Shown: positions 44,246 through 54,952, counted from the first letter of the stretch. The stretch: DNA of 64,000 nt from Tenebrio molitor (GCF_963966145.1 NC_091046.1:21390001-21454000), one strand, 5' to 3'. Notes: generated by a model from the sequence alone, not told the origin. Program-made: numbers and translations.

Positions 44246-45558
44246 CCCATATCCAAATAAATAAAATAAAAATTGCGATCTGAAAAACCATATTTCGTAC
44301 TTTTTCAAAAAGAAAAAGATAACAAACCAAATAAAAAGATAACGAAAAATTATCTCAAGATACTGCTTTGGAGTAACTTATTTTGTAGAACAATTTATAA
44401 AATTTATTGACTAAACCTTGACAGAAATTAGAAAATTCAAAATTACTGATGAGTGATGACATTATTAATTAATATTCAAATCAACCTTCTTTTTAAACGG
44501 AACTTCCCGATCGGATTAACGAGTAAATTCGGTAATTTAGTTTGGCCTAACGCTAGAGCAGCGCTAGTGTTGTCAGTGTCTCCCATGTTTTATACGGGTT
44601 TTGAAAGTCTTAATTCTGTTGATGGTCTGTGATCCACCTCACAGACAATTAAACCATAGTAAGACTGTCAAGTGGGATTACATTTTTGGGGACGCACTCA
44701 AGTGGCGCTGCCCGAGCGTTAGGCCAAACTAATGTATAACAAGTTGCATTTCTGACTAGTTTCTGTATACCTAGTTGCCTATTTTTTCAATTTGATTTAA
44801 ATTGATATGTACTTATTTAAAAAAAAAATAAAAACGACTAATTAATATTAAACATTTTAATACAAATTCTATAGTCCAGTCAATATAAACATTCGACCTT
44901 GCAAAAGGTCATGTAGTTCTGATTTTTTAATATGTTCTTTGGACCTCAGCCAAGAGTAAAAAACCAAATTTGCAACTTCGAAAGATTTGTGCGCGCTGCG
45001 TGGTAGCCGAAGAACAGCAAAATTTTCGCACTATTTTCAGTTTTTGCTCAATATCTCTTAAGATATGAGTCTAACAGAAAAAGTTGAAGTTATCTTTTTT
45101 AAATTAGATTAAATTCACTTCAGTTTGAGGCCTAATCAAACTTTGTGTGTCCAGCAGTTTCCGAGATACAGCTCTTCAAAAATTGGGTATTTTTTCCAAG
45201 AAGTGAATTTTTTTTGTTTATTTCTCTTTTTATATTAAATATCGTAAAAAATACTCGCCCCATGAGAAAAGTCAAGGGCAATGAACTTGAAGCGTATTTA
45301 TTTAGCTTTAAACTGAAATCTGATGGGCAGCTGCAGGTCAATGCTTCTCTAAAAAGTGGCATATAACCGAAAACCTCGAAAAAGGGAATTTGGGAAAAAT
45401 AAATGAAAACAAGTTTTCAGAGCATCAAACATCACGTATAGGGCCTAAACCGATCAAATAAGTTATTTTAACGTAATTTAGTATGTGTGGTTAACAACTT
45501 GAAGGGAGTCTGTGAAGTCGGTGGAGAAATATTGCCCTCAGCGCCAGACTTGTTCTGA

Positions 45559-46712
45559 TTGTATGGAAAATCATCAACTACCCTAAGTATGCTCCTTTGG
45601 AACGGGTTCATTAAGCAGGTGACAAGTGGTCTTGATTTTTATGGCTCAAAAATTATTTTCCCGGCATTTATCCGCACCCCACCTACTGATTACGATGCAG
45701 TGTTCATATCACCTTTTGAAGCCAGTGAGAGAAGTAAAGGTCATTTTCAAAAAACCTGCTTCGTTACTTTTGATCAACCACTGTTCTTTAAGGCCAGAGA
45801 TATTGTTGAGGGTGGCCAACATTCTGAGTTAAGCTGCGTGGTTGTGAGGCTTGGAGAGTTCCATCTCCTCATCTCATTCATGGGTTGTATCGGTGCAATA
45901 ATGACAGGGAGTTGCTTGAAGGCGCTATTTATGACTATACAGATCACAGGCCGGGACAAGATGCTGAATGGTCATGCCTATTCACGAGCTGTACGAGCAC
46001 ACATTTTGACTAATCTGATATTGGCTGGCATTATTTTGGATGAGGTAGACTTGACTGGGAAAGAAAGAGCCGAAACTGGAGAATAAGCTACGTGAGAGTG
46101 AGAGGTCTCTCATCTTGTTTGTAAAGGAAAATAGGACTAACCAAAGCCTAAGAGCCAAATTCAAAACTGCATTGCATAATTTGGAAGGTAATCAAAGCTG
46201 TGGGACCAATATTTTCACACGTCTACTCCCGTAAAACTATTCATCCAGGCAGAGCATCAGGGTGATTAAGAACCTTCACCTGTATGCTATCGATAAAATG
46301 CTACCTTGTTTTCATTCAGTTGGTCACTATTTCTTCACAAAGAGTGCCCACTTATATTTGCAACATATGATGGCTCTAGAACAGCGGATGGATCCGCCTG
46401 AGTTTAAGATAAACATAGAACAAAATTTTACAATCCGCCGATACGATAAATTTTGGCCCGGCCTATGGTCAGATTTGATTGCTGATGTGGTCTATGAAAA
46501 GCTACGGTGGATTGGCACATGTGCGTGGAATCTCCAGCAGTGAGCTAGCACAGTGGACCGTAAAAATGGGGTTCATGATAAACATACTTCATGGCCTACT
46601 AAATCTGAACTACGCTGCGCTTATTACGGCCGTAACAAAGCTCGGATTTTCAATGGAGCAATTGATTCCGCTAACCTCAAAAAATTCACCCTTAACCAAC
46701 TCCATCTGTTAG
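45559..46712 (+). pseudogene. Broken ORF of a widespread invertebrate repeat protein
   Basis: Three reading-frame pieces belong together. 45559-46086 has CFVTFDQPLFFKARDIV, VVVRLGEFHLLISFMG and YSRAVRAHILTN. After stops around 46086 and 46235, 46240-46500 has DKMLPCFHSVGHYFFTKSA and FTIRRYDKFWPGLWSDL. 46479-46640, in another frame, has LMWSMKSYGGLAHVRGI. I recall this motif order from many uncharacterised, high-copy insect and cnidarian proteins, so it may be the transposase of the host element, but I cannot name catalytic residues. At least two shifts and two stops: inactive. Confidence 0.6.
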
Positions 46713-47143
46713 CGAAATAGAAAAGAAAAATGTAATTTGAATTGAAATTATCCAATCACAATCACGTAACGTGTTTATTTTGTTAGGTTAACACTTTCTA
46801 TTTTGTCATTTTGACGCGAAATAAATTTTCACGAATACGTTTCATGAACGTAAGAATACCTAATAATTACAATGATCAAATTATGAAACATAATATTTAT
46901 ATATAAAATGGAATTGCAAAATCTGAAAATGGATAGAGCACAGTAGAAAAATTAAAAGTAAAACTATCTATCTGCAGGAAGACAATACCTTTCTCGTAAG
47001 TTTATAATTTTAGAACCTTCCTACTTGTGAGTTTATTCTGAATGGATTTCGTTTTTATGTAATCTGGTTTTTTTTATAAACAAATGTTTAAAATTGGTTT
47101 CATTACATTATATTAATAACATAATTACATAAACATTTTTGTT

Positions 47144-47556
47144 TTATAATACAAAAATTTCCGATAATATTGCGGAATCTGGAAAAGTGCCCCGAATGCT
47201 TGCAACGTTTCCACGTTGAATGGCAAGGGAAATCCTCTCGAAAAGGAATTTCTTTGATTTTGAATCGCCTGATTACGCGATAAGTCGGTTTCCGATGACA
47301 TTAATGAAATCGATGGCTTCTTTGGACCAAGGGCCTAAGGTTTCAAATGCTAAACCTTTAAACACGTAGTTTGACGAAATGATTGAACTATATTTGCTAT
47401 GTTTGCGTTTGCAAGCCATTTCAGCGGCAAAACCTGAGACTTCAGATGATTTCAATACGTAACTGTCTGCAAGTGTATCTACAACAGTAACGTCCCAAAC
47501 CAAAGGTTGACCTTTAATCCACGGTACTAAAGTCATCCCATCTGGGCGTTTTCCGT
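47144..47556 (-). pseudogene. Second RLE-like retroelement fragment
   Basis: 47395-47556 is nearly identical to 33415-33545 of the first fragment (TLVPWIKGQPLVWDVTVVDT, AEMACKRKHSKY). It continues further 3': NYVFKGLAFETLGPW, then TAA at 47273-47275, then ISLAIQRGNVASIRGTF to a final TAA near 47144. This supplies the C-terminus missing at 33.4 kb. It is joined at 47557 to unrelated sequence. Confidence 0.7.
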
Positions 47557-47790
47557 TTCATTACTAATTGGATAATAACTTTACAAATTTTATCTTTGTG
47601 TTTATCACAGGTAAATATGGAATTCTGTATTAAATGTGGATGCAAAGTAGTAACCAGTGGTTGACAAGGATTTTTTGGAATTAAATATGATAAAACTTGT
47701 GTGGCAATATTAGCCAAGTCTTTTAAAAGACCCCACGGTCTTGAAGCCAAACTAATCGTAACAAGGGTCCTGGAGTTGCTGTAGATAATA
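47557..47790 (-). pseudogene. Unrecognised open stretch fused to the RLE fragment
   Basis: The minus strand is open for about 70 codons (SRPWGLLKDLANIATQVLSY, PHLIQNSIFTCDKH). I do not recognise it. The junction with the RLE fragment at 47556/47557 is abrupt. Confidence 0.3.
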
Positions 47791-49129
47791 AAGAAGAAAC
47801 ATGTATTACAGTGAAATGTTTCATTTAGTTTTTTTTTTATAATTTTATCAATTTTGGATTTGGTTTGGAGGTTGCTGGGAATTTGAAAATAACTGTTGTT
47901 ATTTTCTCCACATGCAACGCACTATTTTCCCATGTTAGTACTTCAACCTTGATGAAATTCAAGGAAATTTAAATTATTGTGACAATTTAGTTGATTTGTA
48001 GTTTAATATCTTTAAAGAGATGGCGCTAGTTAAGGGTAGATTTTTTGAGGTTAGCCGAATCAATCATTCAGCTAGTTTGTTACGGCCGTAATAAGCGCAG
48101 CGCAGTTCAGATTTAGTAGGCCATGCATACTTGTATATGCCAGGACATCTACCCGCCGGAGCTCACATTAAAGCGCGCCAATGAATGAGAGGAAAATAAT
48201 TCTTGGTCGATCAAAATCAAGACCACTTGTCACCTGCTCCATGAACCCGTTCCAAATGAGCATACTTGGGGTGTTCGATGATTTTCCATACAATCAGAAC
48301 CAGAACAAGTCTGGCGCTGAGGGTAGTATTTCTCCACCAACTTCACAGACTCTCTTCAAGTTGTTAACCACACATATTAAATTACGTTACAATAACTTAT
48401 TTGATCGGTTTAGGCCCTATACGTGATGTTTGATGCGCTGAAAACTTGTTTTCATTTATTTTTCCCAAATTCCATCTTTAGAGGTTTTCGGTTGTATGCC
48501 ACTTTTTAGAGAAGCATTGGACCTGCAGTTGCCCGTCAGATCTCAATTTAAAGCTAAATAAATACACTTCAAGTTCATTGCCCATGACTTTTCTCATGGG
48601 GCGAGTATTTTTGACGATATTTAATAAAATAAGAGATGTAAATAAAAAAATTTCACTTCTTGGAAAAAATACCCAATTTTTGAAGAGCTCTATTTCGGAA
48701 ACTGCTGCATGCACAAAGTTCGCTTGGGCCTCAAACTGTAGCGAATTTAATCTAGTTTAAAAAAGGTAACTTCAACTTTTTCTGTGAGACTCATATCTTA
48801 GGAGATATTGAGCAAAAACTGAAAATAGTGCAAAAATTTTGCTGTTCTTTGGCTACCACGCAGCGCGCACAAGTCTTTGGAAGTTGCAAATTTGGTGTTT
48901 TACTCTTGGCTGAGATCCAAACAACATATTAAAAAATCAGAACTACTTGACCTTTTGCAAGGTCGGACCCTTTTTTATGTTTATATTGACTGGACTACTA
49001 ACATATACAACAAATTAGTAGTTCATTAAACTACATAGTTTGTGTGTAAATTGGGATTTTTTGGGCATGAGTGGGCTAGTTTAGAAGGCGAGTGAAACTG
49101 AATTGAAGGATAGATCTAATTTAATAATT

Positions 49130-49680
49130 TGATTTTGCGTTAACTTTTAAATTTTCTGGAGATATTTTTAGAATCGTGCAAAAGATTTTTTAATTTTGAA
49201 ATTTTTTTTCGCTGATTTCGGTCCATGTAATAAATGTTTCTACCTTTTGAAGTAAGACTACTTTCTTGCATTCAAGTAGGTACTTGCAACACACTAGAAG
49301 ATTTTGTTGGGTGTCTATTTTGGGCCTTGTGCATAACAGGAAGGATTAGATTCTGTACAGTGGGATTTTCAGTAATCGTAAAAGTTTCAATTTGTTCAGC
49401 TGGTCTAACATTATTTATTGAAGTTTGTTTGTCTTCACGAAGAAAAATCGACGGCAGGGCGTATTTATTGAGTTTTGTTTTTTGAGTAAAGAAATTGTTG
49501 CTAAAATGTTTCTCGCAAATAAATCCATTAGATATATGTTTTGAAGGGTGGTGCAACATTTACCTAAAGCTTCTATCCATCGTTTCCTTTGTTCTTCTAA
49601 TTTTGGAAATTTAAAATGTTTATTTTTTATCGCCGATCTTGTTGTTTACAAAGCATTTATGTTTAATTTTTCCCATATCT
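49130..49680 (-). pseudogene. THAP-domain protein remnant, unit 3
   Basis: FICEKHFSNNFFTQKTKLNK and YALPSIFLRED are kept. A longer open frame (49272-49559) than in units 1 and 2; an insertion of about four bases near 49275 changes the C-terminal frame. Confidence 0.65.
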
Positions 49681-49722
49681 AAATAAATAAAATAAAAATT
49701 GCGATCTGAAAATTTATTTTTT

Positions 49723-50274
49723 TCTACAACTGACATTAAAAGTGACTTTTTTAGTGGAAGCTAATTTGATTAAAAATTGCTCTTTATAACTTACCGTGTA
49801 AAAAGTATTTTTAACACTAGTAAAAAAAAACTTTTAACACTAGTTATTTTTTATTTATTTACAGATGTTAAAGTGGCTCTATTTGCCGCTTCTTCAATAT
49901 CTGCGGGAAATCTGTCGTCGATATCGGCATCGTTAACGTCATTTTCTTTGCATTCCATGTTTACGAATGCAATAATGTGGAATTAAAAGTGTTTTACAAA
50001 ACGAATGAAAACTCTTTTGACGTTTCTAATAAACAAATGTCAATACAAGACTAGCTACCTGATTTTTGCCGCAGAAATTAAAATAAACATCAAAAATACG
50101 ACTGCGTTTTTTAATGCAATGCAAACCAGTTGTATAAAAAATAGTAGTATGATGGACGTGTTAAAAGTGATTTTATTTTGTTCGTGGGGTTGGTCAACTC
50201 GCTGCGCTCGTTTCCCAATCTACCCCACTTACAAAATAAAATATCACTTTTAACACTTACATCATAAATAACTA
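49723..50274 (+). mobile_element. HE-50: hairpin element in THAP unit 3
   Basis: Units 1 and 2 give the empty site TTATTTTGTAGAAC. Here a T run leads to TCTACAACTGAC, and the host resumes TTGTAGAACAA after AAATAACTA at 50274. The 3' hairpin 50148-50270 is the close relative of HE-1 (GTGTTAAAAGTGATTTTATT, apex CTCGCTGCGCTCG). About 100 bp of the host unit upstream is missing as well. Confidence 0.75.
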
Positions 50275-50656
50275 TTGTAGAACAATTGACTAAACCTTGA
50301 CAGAAATTAGAAAATTCTAAATTACTAATGACATTATTAATTAATATTCAAATCAACCTTCTTTTTAAACGGAAATTCCCAATCGGATTAACGAGTAAAT
50401 TCGGTAATTTAGTTTGGCCTAACGCTAGACCAGCGCCAGTGTTGTCAGTGTCTCCCATGTTTTATACGGGTTTTAAAAGTCTTAATTCTGTTGATGGTCT
50501 GTGATCGACCTACACACTGATCGATGAAGAAAAAATCATCAGAAAAAACATCATACAAAGCTGTAATTATAGTCAATCACCATCATCAGTAGTTTTAAAA
50601 GCAAATCATCATACAGTAGGCAAATAAGAATGAGTGTAAACAGTGTAAATAGAGTA

Positions 50657-51019
50657 CTATGCCGGCCAAAAAATTTTAGCCGTCATTGTCTGTCAATTCA
50701 AAAAAAAAATTGTAATCCGTACTTTATTGTCATCATGATTACCGTCTTGATTATGAACGTTATTTTTTGGGTGGTAAATTTCAAAACTCAAAATTATTTT
50801 GTCATTTCTACTATACAGAACGTTTACCTCAGGTTATCTATGTACGATTGCTTTAATTTTGTTTATTCATGTCTGATTTTTGGAATATCTGAGCTTCAAA
50901 CAGTTTAAATTGATTGTCAAAATGACAAGAATCGAAAGTGGGGTTACGATTCCTAAAGGTTTATTTACACTTTACTTGAATGTCAAGAAAGTGACGGCCA
51001 AAATTTTTGGCCGCCATAG
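50657..51019. repeat. 363-bp Tc1-family MITE in the 3' LTR
   Basis: CTATGCCGGCCAAAAAATTT mirrors AAATTTTTGGCCGCCATAG; TA at 50655-50656 and 51020-51021. Same family as 35065-35420 and 38927-40163. Confidence 0.9.
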
Positions 51020-51329
51020 TACCTAGTGATTAAATAAAGACATCAAAAAAACTGTGTTCCATCAACAAGAAAAAATTAAAACTTCCAGCCACCTTTCGAT
51101 CCACCAGTATTTAGCAGATCCTCAACAGCTCGACACATTTGCCACGTAAAAAAGTTAAGGTTAGAATTTTGCAAGTCCACAATTATTGTTTTAGGTTCTA
51201 AAAAATAAAATGTCATTAAAAGACAATTCGAATGTCAGAAATTTTTACTGTGTAAATCAGATCGTCTTAACAACCTATTTGATTGGTAACTAAGAAAATG
51301 AAATGGGCGGGGCAGATAAAATGTTACGT

Positions 51330-51412
51330 TGTCCTTAGTATAATGATTGGTTTACATCAGTTTTTTTAGAAATGTCTAAAAAATGTTGGCCAAGATTCCG
51401 TGTCCGGAATAG
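51330..51412. repeat. Right end of a TA-type MITE (family of 20797-21042)
   Basis: GGCCAAGATTCCGTGTCCGG followed by AATAG and TA; the inner sequence TTTTTTAGAAATGTCTAAAA also matches. No left end found. Confidence 0.75.
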
Positions 51413-51437
51413 TACCTATACTTGCTTATTACGCACA

Positions 51438-51463
51438 GACAATTAAACTATAGTTTAATTGTC
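51438..51463. repeat. Perfect 26-bp palindrome
   Basis: GACAATTAAACTA is followed directly by TAGTTTAATTGTC. The first half plus the preceding CACA equals the terminal sequence of the THAP units (TCACAGACAATTAAACTATAG), so this may be a joined or excised terminus of that element. Confidence 0.85.
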
Positions 51464-51482
51464 ATGTATTATACACAATGTT

Positions 51483-51661
51483 AGGACAAAATAGTACCGG
51501 ACAGTCGACCAGTACACCTTTGCGTAATCCCTCGCTCGCATATAAACACGATTCAGCTGGTTCCCTGTTATTTAAAGCGAACCAGCTGAATCGTGTTTAT
51601 ATGTGAGCGGGGTATTACGCAAAGTTGTACTGGTCGACTTGTCCGGGACTATCCTGTCCTG
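51483..51661. repeat. Long hairpin, about 80-bp arms
   Basis: AGTCGACCAGTACACCTTTG and AACACGATTCAGCTGGTTC pair with complements ending in CTATCCTGTCCT. The central spacer TCCCTGTTATTTAAAGC is short. CCTCGCTCGCATATAAAC is within the stem. Confidence 0.9.
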
Positions 51662-52161
51662 ACTGAGAATTCAACGCACGCGTCAAAGAATCAATGAACG
51701 TTAAGAATTGGACTGAATAACAGCCAATTTACGAGCGAGCTTTTTTGATTATTCTGTAGGTACAAAATAAATAGGCGATTATTCTGCATCTAACTCTTCA
51801 ATTGTCACCAAATCAACAAATTCGCTTTTGACAGTTTAAATCTGTCATTATGCAAGCAAATAGATGGGGGTCTACTTCAGTGGCAGAAATTACCATTGTT
51901 GATATAATTAATAACACTAGCCTACAAATTTTGACTTTAAAAAAGTATTCTCCGCGTAAAGTACTTTTTTTTATTAATCTTCATATGCTGAATACAAAAT
52001 TTATAATAAATACTTAAAATTAGTTTCCGTTTTCTAGAAAAAAAAATTACAAGATTTTTGCAAAAATTAACAGAAATCATACTGTTCTTCTATACATTAT
52101 TCTGTATATATTGTATTCTGCTTCTGTAACATCTCGACAAACAGTCCAGCAATAATACTCG
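51662..52161. other. No gene seen
   Basis: AT-rich with no recognised coding, RNA or inverted structure. Confidence 0.4.
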
Positions 52162-52606
52162 TCTACAGTGGAAAAATATTCGGAATAATTTTAACTAATT
52201 TTTGCTTGTCTACCCATGCTGAATACGAGTGGATAAGTAAAAGTCATTTATTAGTTTAAGTTTTCACGATACCTACCTGATATCTTCCAAATTTAACGAT
52301 CCTAACCTTCTTGAACTTGATAATATTGATATTTACTTAAAGTTAGTTGACATCAAATGTCGAAAATATTGTGTTTTAGTGCTCTGTTCTGTATTACTAA
52401 GTGATAAGAGTGTTAAAAGAGACATTTTGCTATAAAATATAATTATTTCTTTTTACTTTTAACACTTTTATCACTTAGTAATACAGAACAGAGCACTAAA
52501 ACACAATATTTTAAAAATTTGATGCCAACTAACTAGTAAATATCAGTATTATCAAGCTCAAGGAAGTTAGGATCGTTAAAATTCAGAATATTTTTTCACT
52601 GTAGAC
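52162..52606. repeat. 445-bp palindromic MITE
   Basis: GTCTACAGTGGAAAAATATTC mirrors GAATATTTTTTCACTGTAGAC in shortened form at the ends. The inner arms are complementary over more than 120 bp (GATCCTAACCTTC, GCTCTGTTCTGTATTACTAA). Confidence 0.88.
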
Positions 52607-52765
52607 CAGTGTAATTAAAATGTTTCGTAAATGTCTGTGGTTCTGGTTTGTTAAATTCTCATGTAAAATACAACTCTTGACATTGACATGTGCCGAATAT
52701 ATTTCTCCTGAATTTTAACTCGTCACTCGTTATATTACTACTGATTATACACCTAGACTACTAGA

Positions 52766-52873
52766 GGATTGAAAATTCTCGATTATACGAGACGTGTTGC
52801 CCGGAAACACCACGAGATCGTAGATCGAGTGGTGTTTCCGGCAACACGTCGAGTAATCAAGAATTTTCCATCC
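52766..52873. repeat. Hairpin with CGAGATCGTAGATCGAG apex
   Basis: GAAAATTCTCGATTA, CGTGTTGCCCGGAAACACCA pair with complements; near-perfect stem of about 45 bp. The short ORF here is an artefact of the stem. Confidence 0.85.
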
Positions 52874-53380
52874 TCGAGTTGTATACGGATCATGAATAAA
52901 ATAAATAAACAGGTTCACGAAACCGACTGGGCGCAGTCAGTAGCAGAGCGATTTAATGTGACGGCTAGAGCAAAAAATTTTTCTCCCTACCGGTTAGAAA
53001 TGTAGGCTGTGGATACCTCATTTGAGGTGAGAAAATTCAACTTTCTCGCTAAGGTAAGAAAGTTAATCATGAAATGTTTATGGTAAAACTGTACCAAAAT
53101 ACAAATGTCAAAAGTGTCAAAAGTGAAATAAGTTATTGATAAATGAAAGCCAATTCAATGAAGTAAGTTGGTAGGTCAATCATATAATCTGGAAAATAAA
53201 CAGATAAGCTAGGTAGGTAGATTACTTTACCCTATTTATATCAAATTTTCGAACAAACCTCAAATCTTCAAATGCGATGACAAGTTAATTAAACAAATAA
53301 CACAGCCTACTATTCAATTCTCAAAATTTTCGTTTTAATCTCGAATATAACCATCTTTTTTGACTTTTTTCAACAAAGTT

Positions 53381-53534
53381 GTGCCGGTAGGGAAAAAAAT
53401 TGTATTCAAACCTTGTTAAGAAAGTGTCCTTGCAGACCTTAGGCACTTACAAACCTCGTCTACGACTCGGTTTATAATCTTTGCCTGCAGTCTGCAAGAA
53501 ACCACTTTCTTACCTTGGTTTGAAATATACTATT
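53381..53534 (+). repeat. HE-53 hairpin
   Basis: The 5' block is GGTAGGGAAAAAAATTGTAT; the stem begins TTCAAACCTTGTTAAGAAAG with its complement CTTTCTTACCTTGGTTTGAA. The apex is CCTCGTCTACGACTCGG. The tail is GAAATATACTATT. Confidence 0.85.
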
Positions 53535-53580
53535 GTAAGTTAAGGCGACGAGCGAAAATACGGAGGTTGGTATATTCAGC

Positions 53581-53730
53581 TATAATATAACAAGTGGTAT
53601 GATTATTATCGATGATATTATGAGTGACATTGTGCTGGAGATTTCACGAGTCCGAAGGACGAGTGAAATGTCCTGCTTCAATTTCACGAATTTAATATCA
53701 TCGATGATTAATCATACCACGTGTTATATT
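53581..53730. repeat. Hairpin with ACGAGTCCGAAGGACGAG apex
   Basis: TAATATAACAAGTGGTATGA and ATTATCGATGATATTA pair with their complements ending in GTGTTATATT. Same design as the HE loci, but the flanks do not clearly match the conserved tail. Confidence 0.8.
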
Positions 53731-54679
53731 CGATGAGACAATATAATGAATGAAATACAAAATTATTCATTTATTTGTCAAACTGACAAATTTATTTCAA
53801 TCAAAAATCGTAACGACCAAAGTAAATAAGAATATAATTTTTTTGTTTTTTATTATCGCTGTGATAGCCATGCAACTAAGGACTTTACGCGTTTTCATTG
53901 GATCATTCATGATCACGTGATACATGAATTATATTGTCGAATATACAAAGGTTCGTATATTCGAAATCGCCCTGGTTACTACAATAACCGCTGTAATTCA
54001 TGGCAACTAAAGAAAATCAAAGATTCTTATTGGTTTATAATTAAAAGTAATGAATGATATACTCTGTGTTATTATGTGAAATTGTATTTATTCTTTTTTT
54101 GTTTTGATTGTAACATCAAAGTTTGTAGTTTTTTTGATAAAATCGTAATTAAGATCACGTTTGAAAAATGTCTATTAAATTTTCTGCGCCCTTCCTTCTC
54201 TGTGTTATGGTCAGGTTCTAACATATCATTCCATAGTTAGCAGTATGCATTGGACATGACGAGAATGTACTATCGAATTCATGAAAAACTAGGACAGCAA
54301 AACGTCGCAGTTATGTCAACTTTTCAAAAATGTTGTAGTGTAACGTTTCTACGTACTTTATGTTAACTGGTTACTAATGTCCAACGGTCCAACGTGTCAA
54401 GTAGATAACCTAAATACTTTTGACGTTGGATTGATCATTGCTAAATTCGAACTGTCATAATGACAGACGTTTATATTAGACATTTTCATGTAGCCCAATT
54501 TACTCCAACAAAATTTTGTTGTACTAGTTTTTCATGAATTCGACAGTATCTACGTGGTATCTACCCAAGAGTTCCACGTAAAGTAATATTAATAACAACA
54601 TATTTTTATTTTTTTAACGTTTCATAAGAATTTACTTTCATTTTATCATTATTTTGTGCAAAATCATATGAAACGTAGT
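53731..54679. other. No gene seen
   Basis: A short inverted pair CGAATATAC/GTATATTCG at 53939-53968 and AT-rich unclassified sequence. Confidence 0.4.
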
Positions 54680-54952
54680 AAGAGTTATTTATTTAACGAG
54701 TTCGTGTGTAAATTGGGCTTTTTTGGCATGAGTGGGCTAGTTTAAAACGCGTGTGAAACGAGCGTTTTAAACACCCACGAGTGCCAAAAAAAAACCCAAT
54801 TTACACAAGAACGAGTTAAATACAAAGTTTTTTTGTTTGACGAGCCCCTTAAGGCTCCAAATCGCCTTAAAATCTTTAAAATTTTGACAAGTTGTGACAT
54901 TTATCAAACTCCGTTCATACAGAAGAATATTGTCAAATTCTGACAGTCGAAC
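54680..54952 (-). mobile_element. HE-54: hairpin element
   Basis: On the minus strand, a T run is followed by GTTCGACTGTCAGAATTTGA, then GTCAAACAAAAAAACTTTGT. A near-perfect stem follows (TTAACTCGTTCTTGTGTAAA and complement) with the apex GCTCGTTTCACACGCG; the tail is AAATAAATAACTCTTAC. Its 5' end matches HE-15, and its stem arm matches single arms inside the THAP units (about 42329-42410). Confidence 0.75.

Larger units (their letters stand above)
44872..48997 (+). mobile_element. 4.1-kb long-TIR transposon of uncertain superfamily
   Basis: TAGTCCAGTCAATATAAAC at 44872 is mirrored at 48997. The flanks are CTA on both sides (44869-44871, 48998-49000), while units 1 and 2 show the uninterrupted ATTCTAACATAT. 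The inverted arms run for about 770 bp. Beyond them the right arm also holds an inverse copy of 46590-46712, so it looks like an internally deleted inverse copy of the left half. The left half encodes fragments of one protein (45559-46712). The centre holds a retroelement fragment (47144-47556). Confidence 0.85.
42069..50510. mobile_element. Three-unit tandem array of a THAP-domain element
   Basis: Unit 1 is 42075-43347, unit 2 is 43354-44632, unit 3 is 44639-50504. Each starts TCACAGACAATTAAACTATAG and ends GATGGTCTGTGA, an 8-bp perfect inverted end. A single TCCACC lies before unit 1, between 1 and 2, and between 2 and 3; TCGACC follows unit 3. The unit is about 1.27 kb; unit 3 is enlarged by a 4.1-kb transposon (44872-48997) and HE-50. 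The 6-bp spacer equals the LTR target sequence. Confidence 0.85.
36027..51127 (+). mobile_element. BEL/Pao LTR retrotransposon expanded by nested insertions
   Basis: LTRs begin TGTTTGAAATTCCCGC and end CCTCAACA, so they show TG...CA ends. The flanking 5 bp are GCTGG on the left and GCTCG on the right, a near-match of the expected 5-bp duplication. Between are a broken gag, protease, partial reverse transcriptase and RNase H, all of BEL type; integrase is absent. Insertions: a Tc1 remnant (38927-40163), a mariner (40169-41016), a THAP-unit array (42069-50510) and a MITE (50657-51019). Without them the element is roughly 4.2 kb. Confidence 0.85.
41993..51127 (+). repeat. 3' LTR, split by the THAP array and a MITE
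   Basis: LTR pieces: 41993-42074, 50505-50654 and 51022-51127. The first piece matches the 5' LTR from TGTTTGAAATTCCC on. The break falls at the position where the 5' LTR reads TTGTCGACCTACAC, and the final piece ends GATCCTCAACA as in the 5' LTR. Confidence 0.85.

Noticed and set aside
45132..45366. Overlapping ORFs on both strands in the TIR at 45.1-45.4 kb, with copies at 48.5-48.7 kb
   Set aside because: Both strands are open by chance over the same AT-rich TIR; the matching ORFs at the other end are just the inverse copy.
52769..53005. 78-residue ORF
   Set aside because: Its first half is the hairpin stem at 52766-52873; the remainder has no family features.
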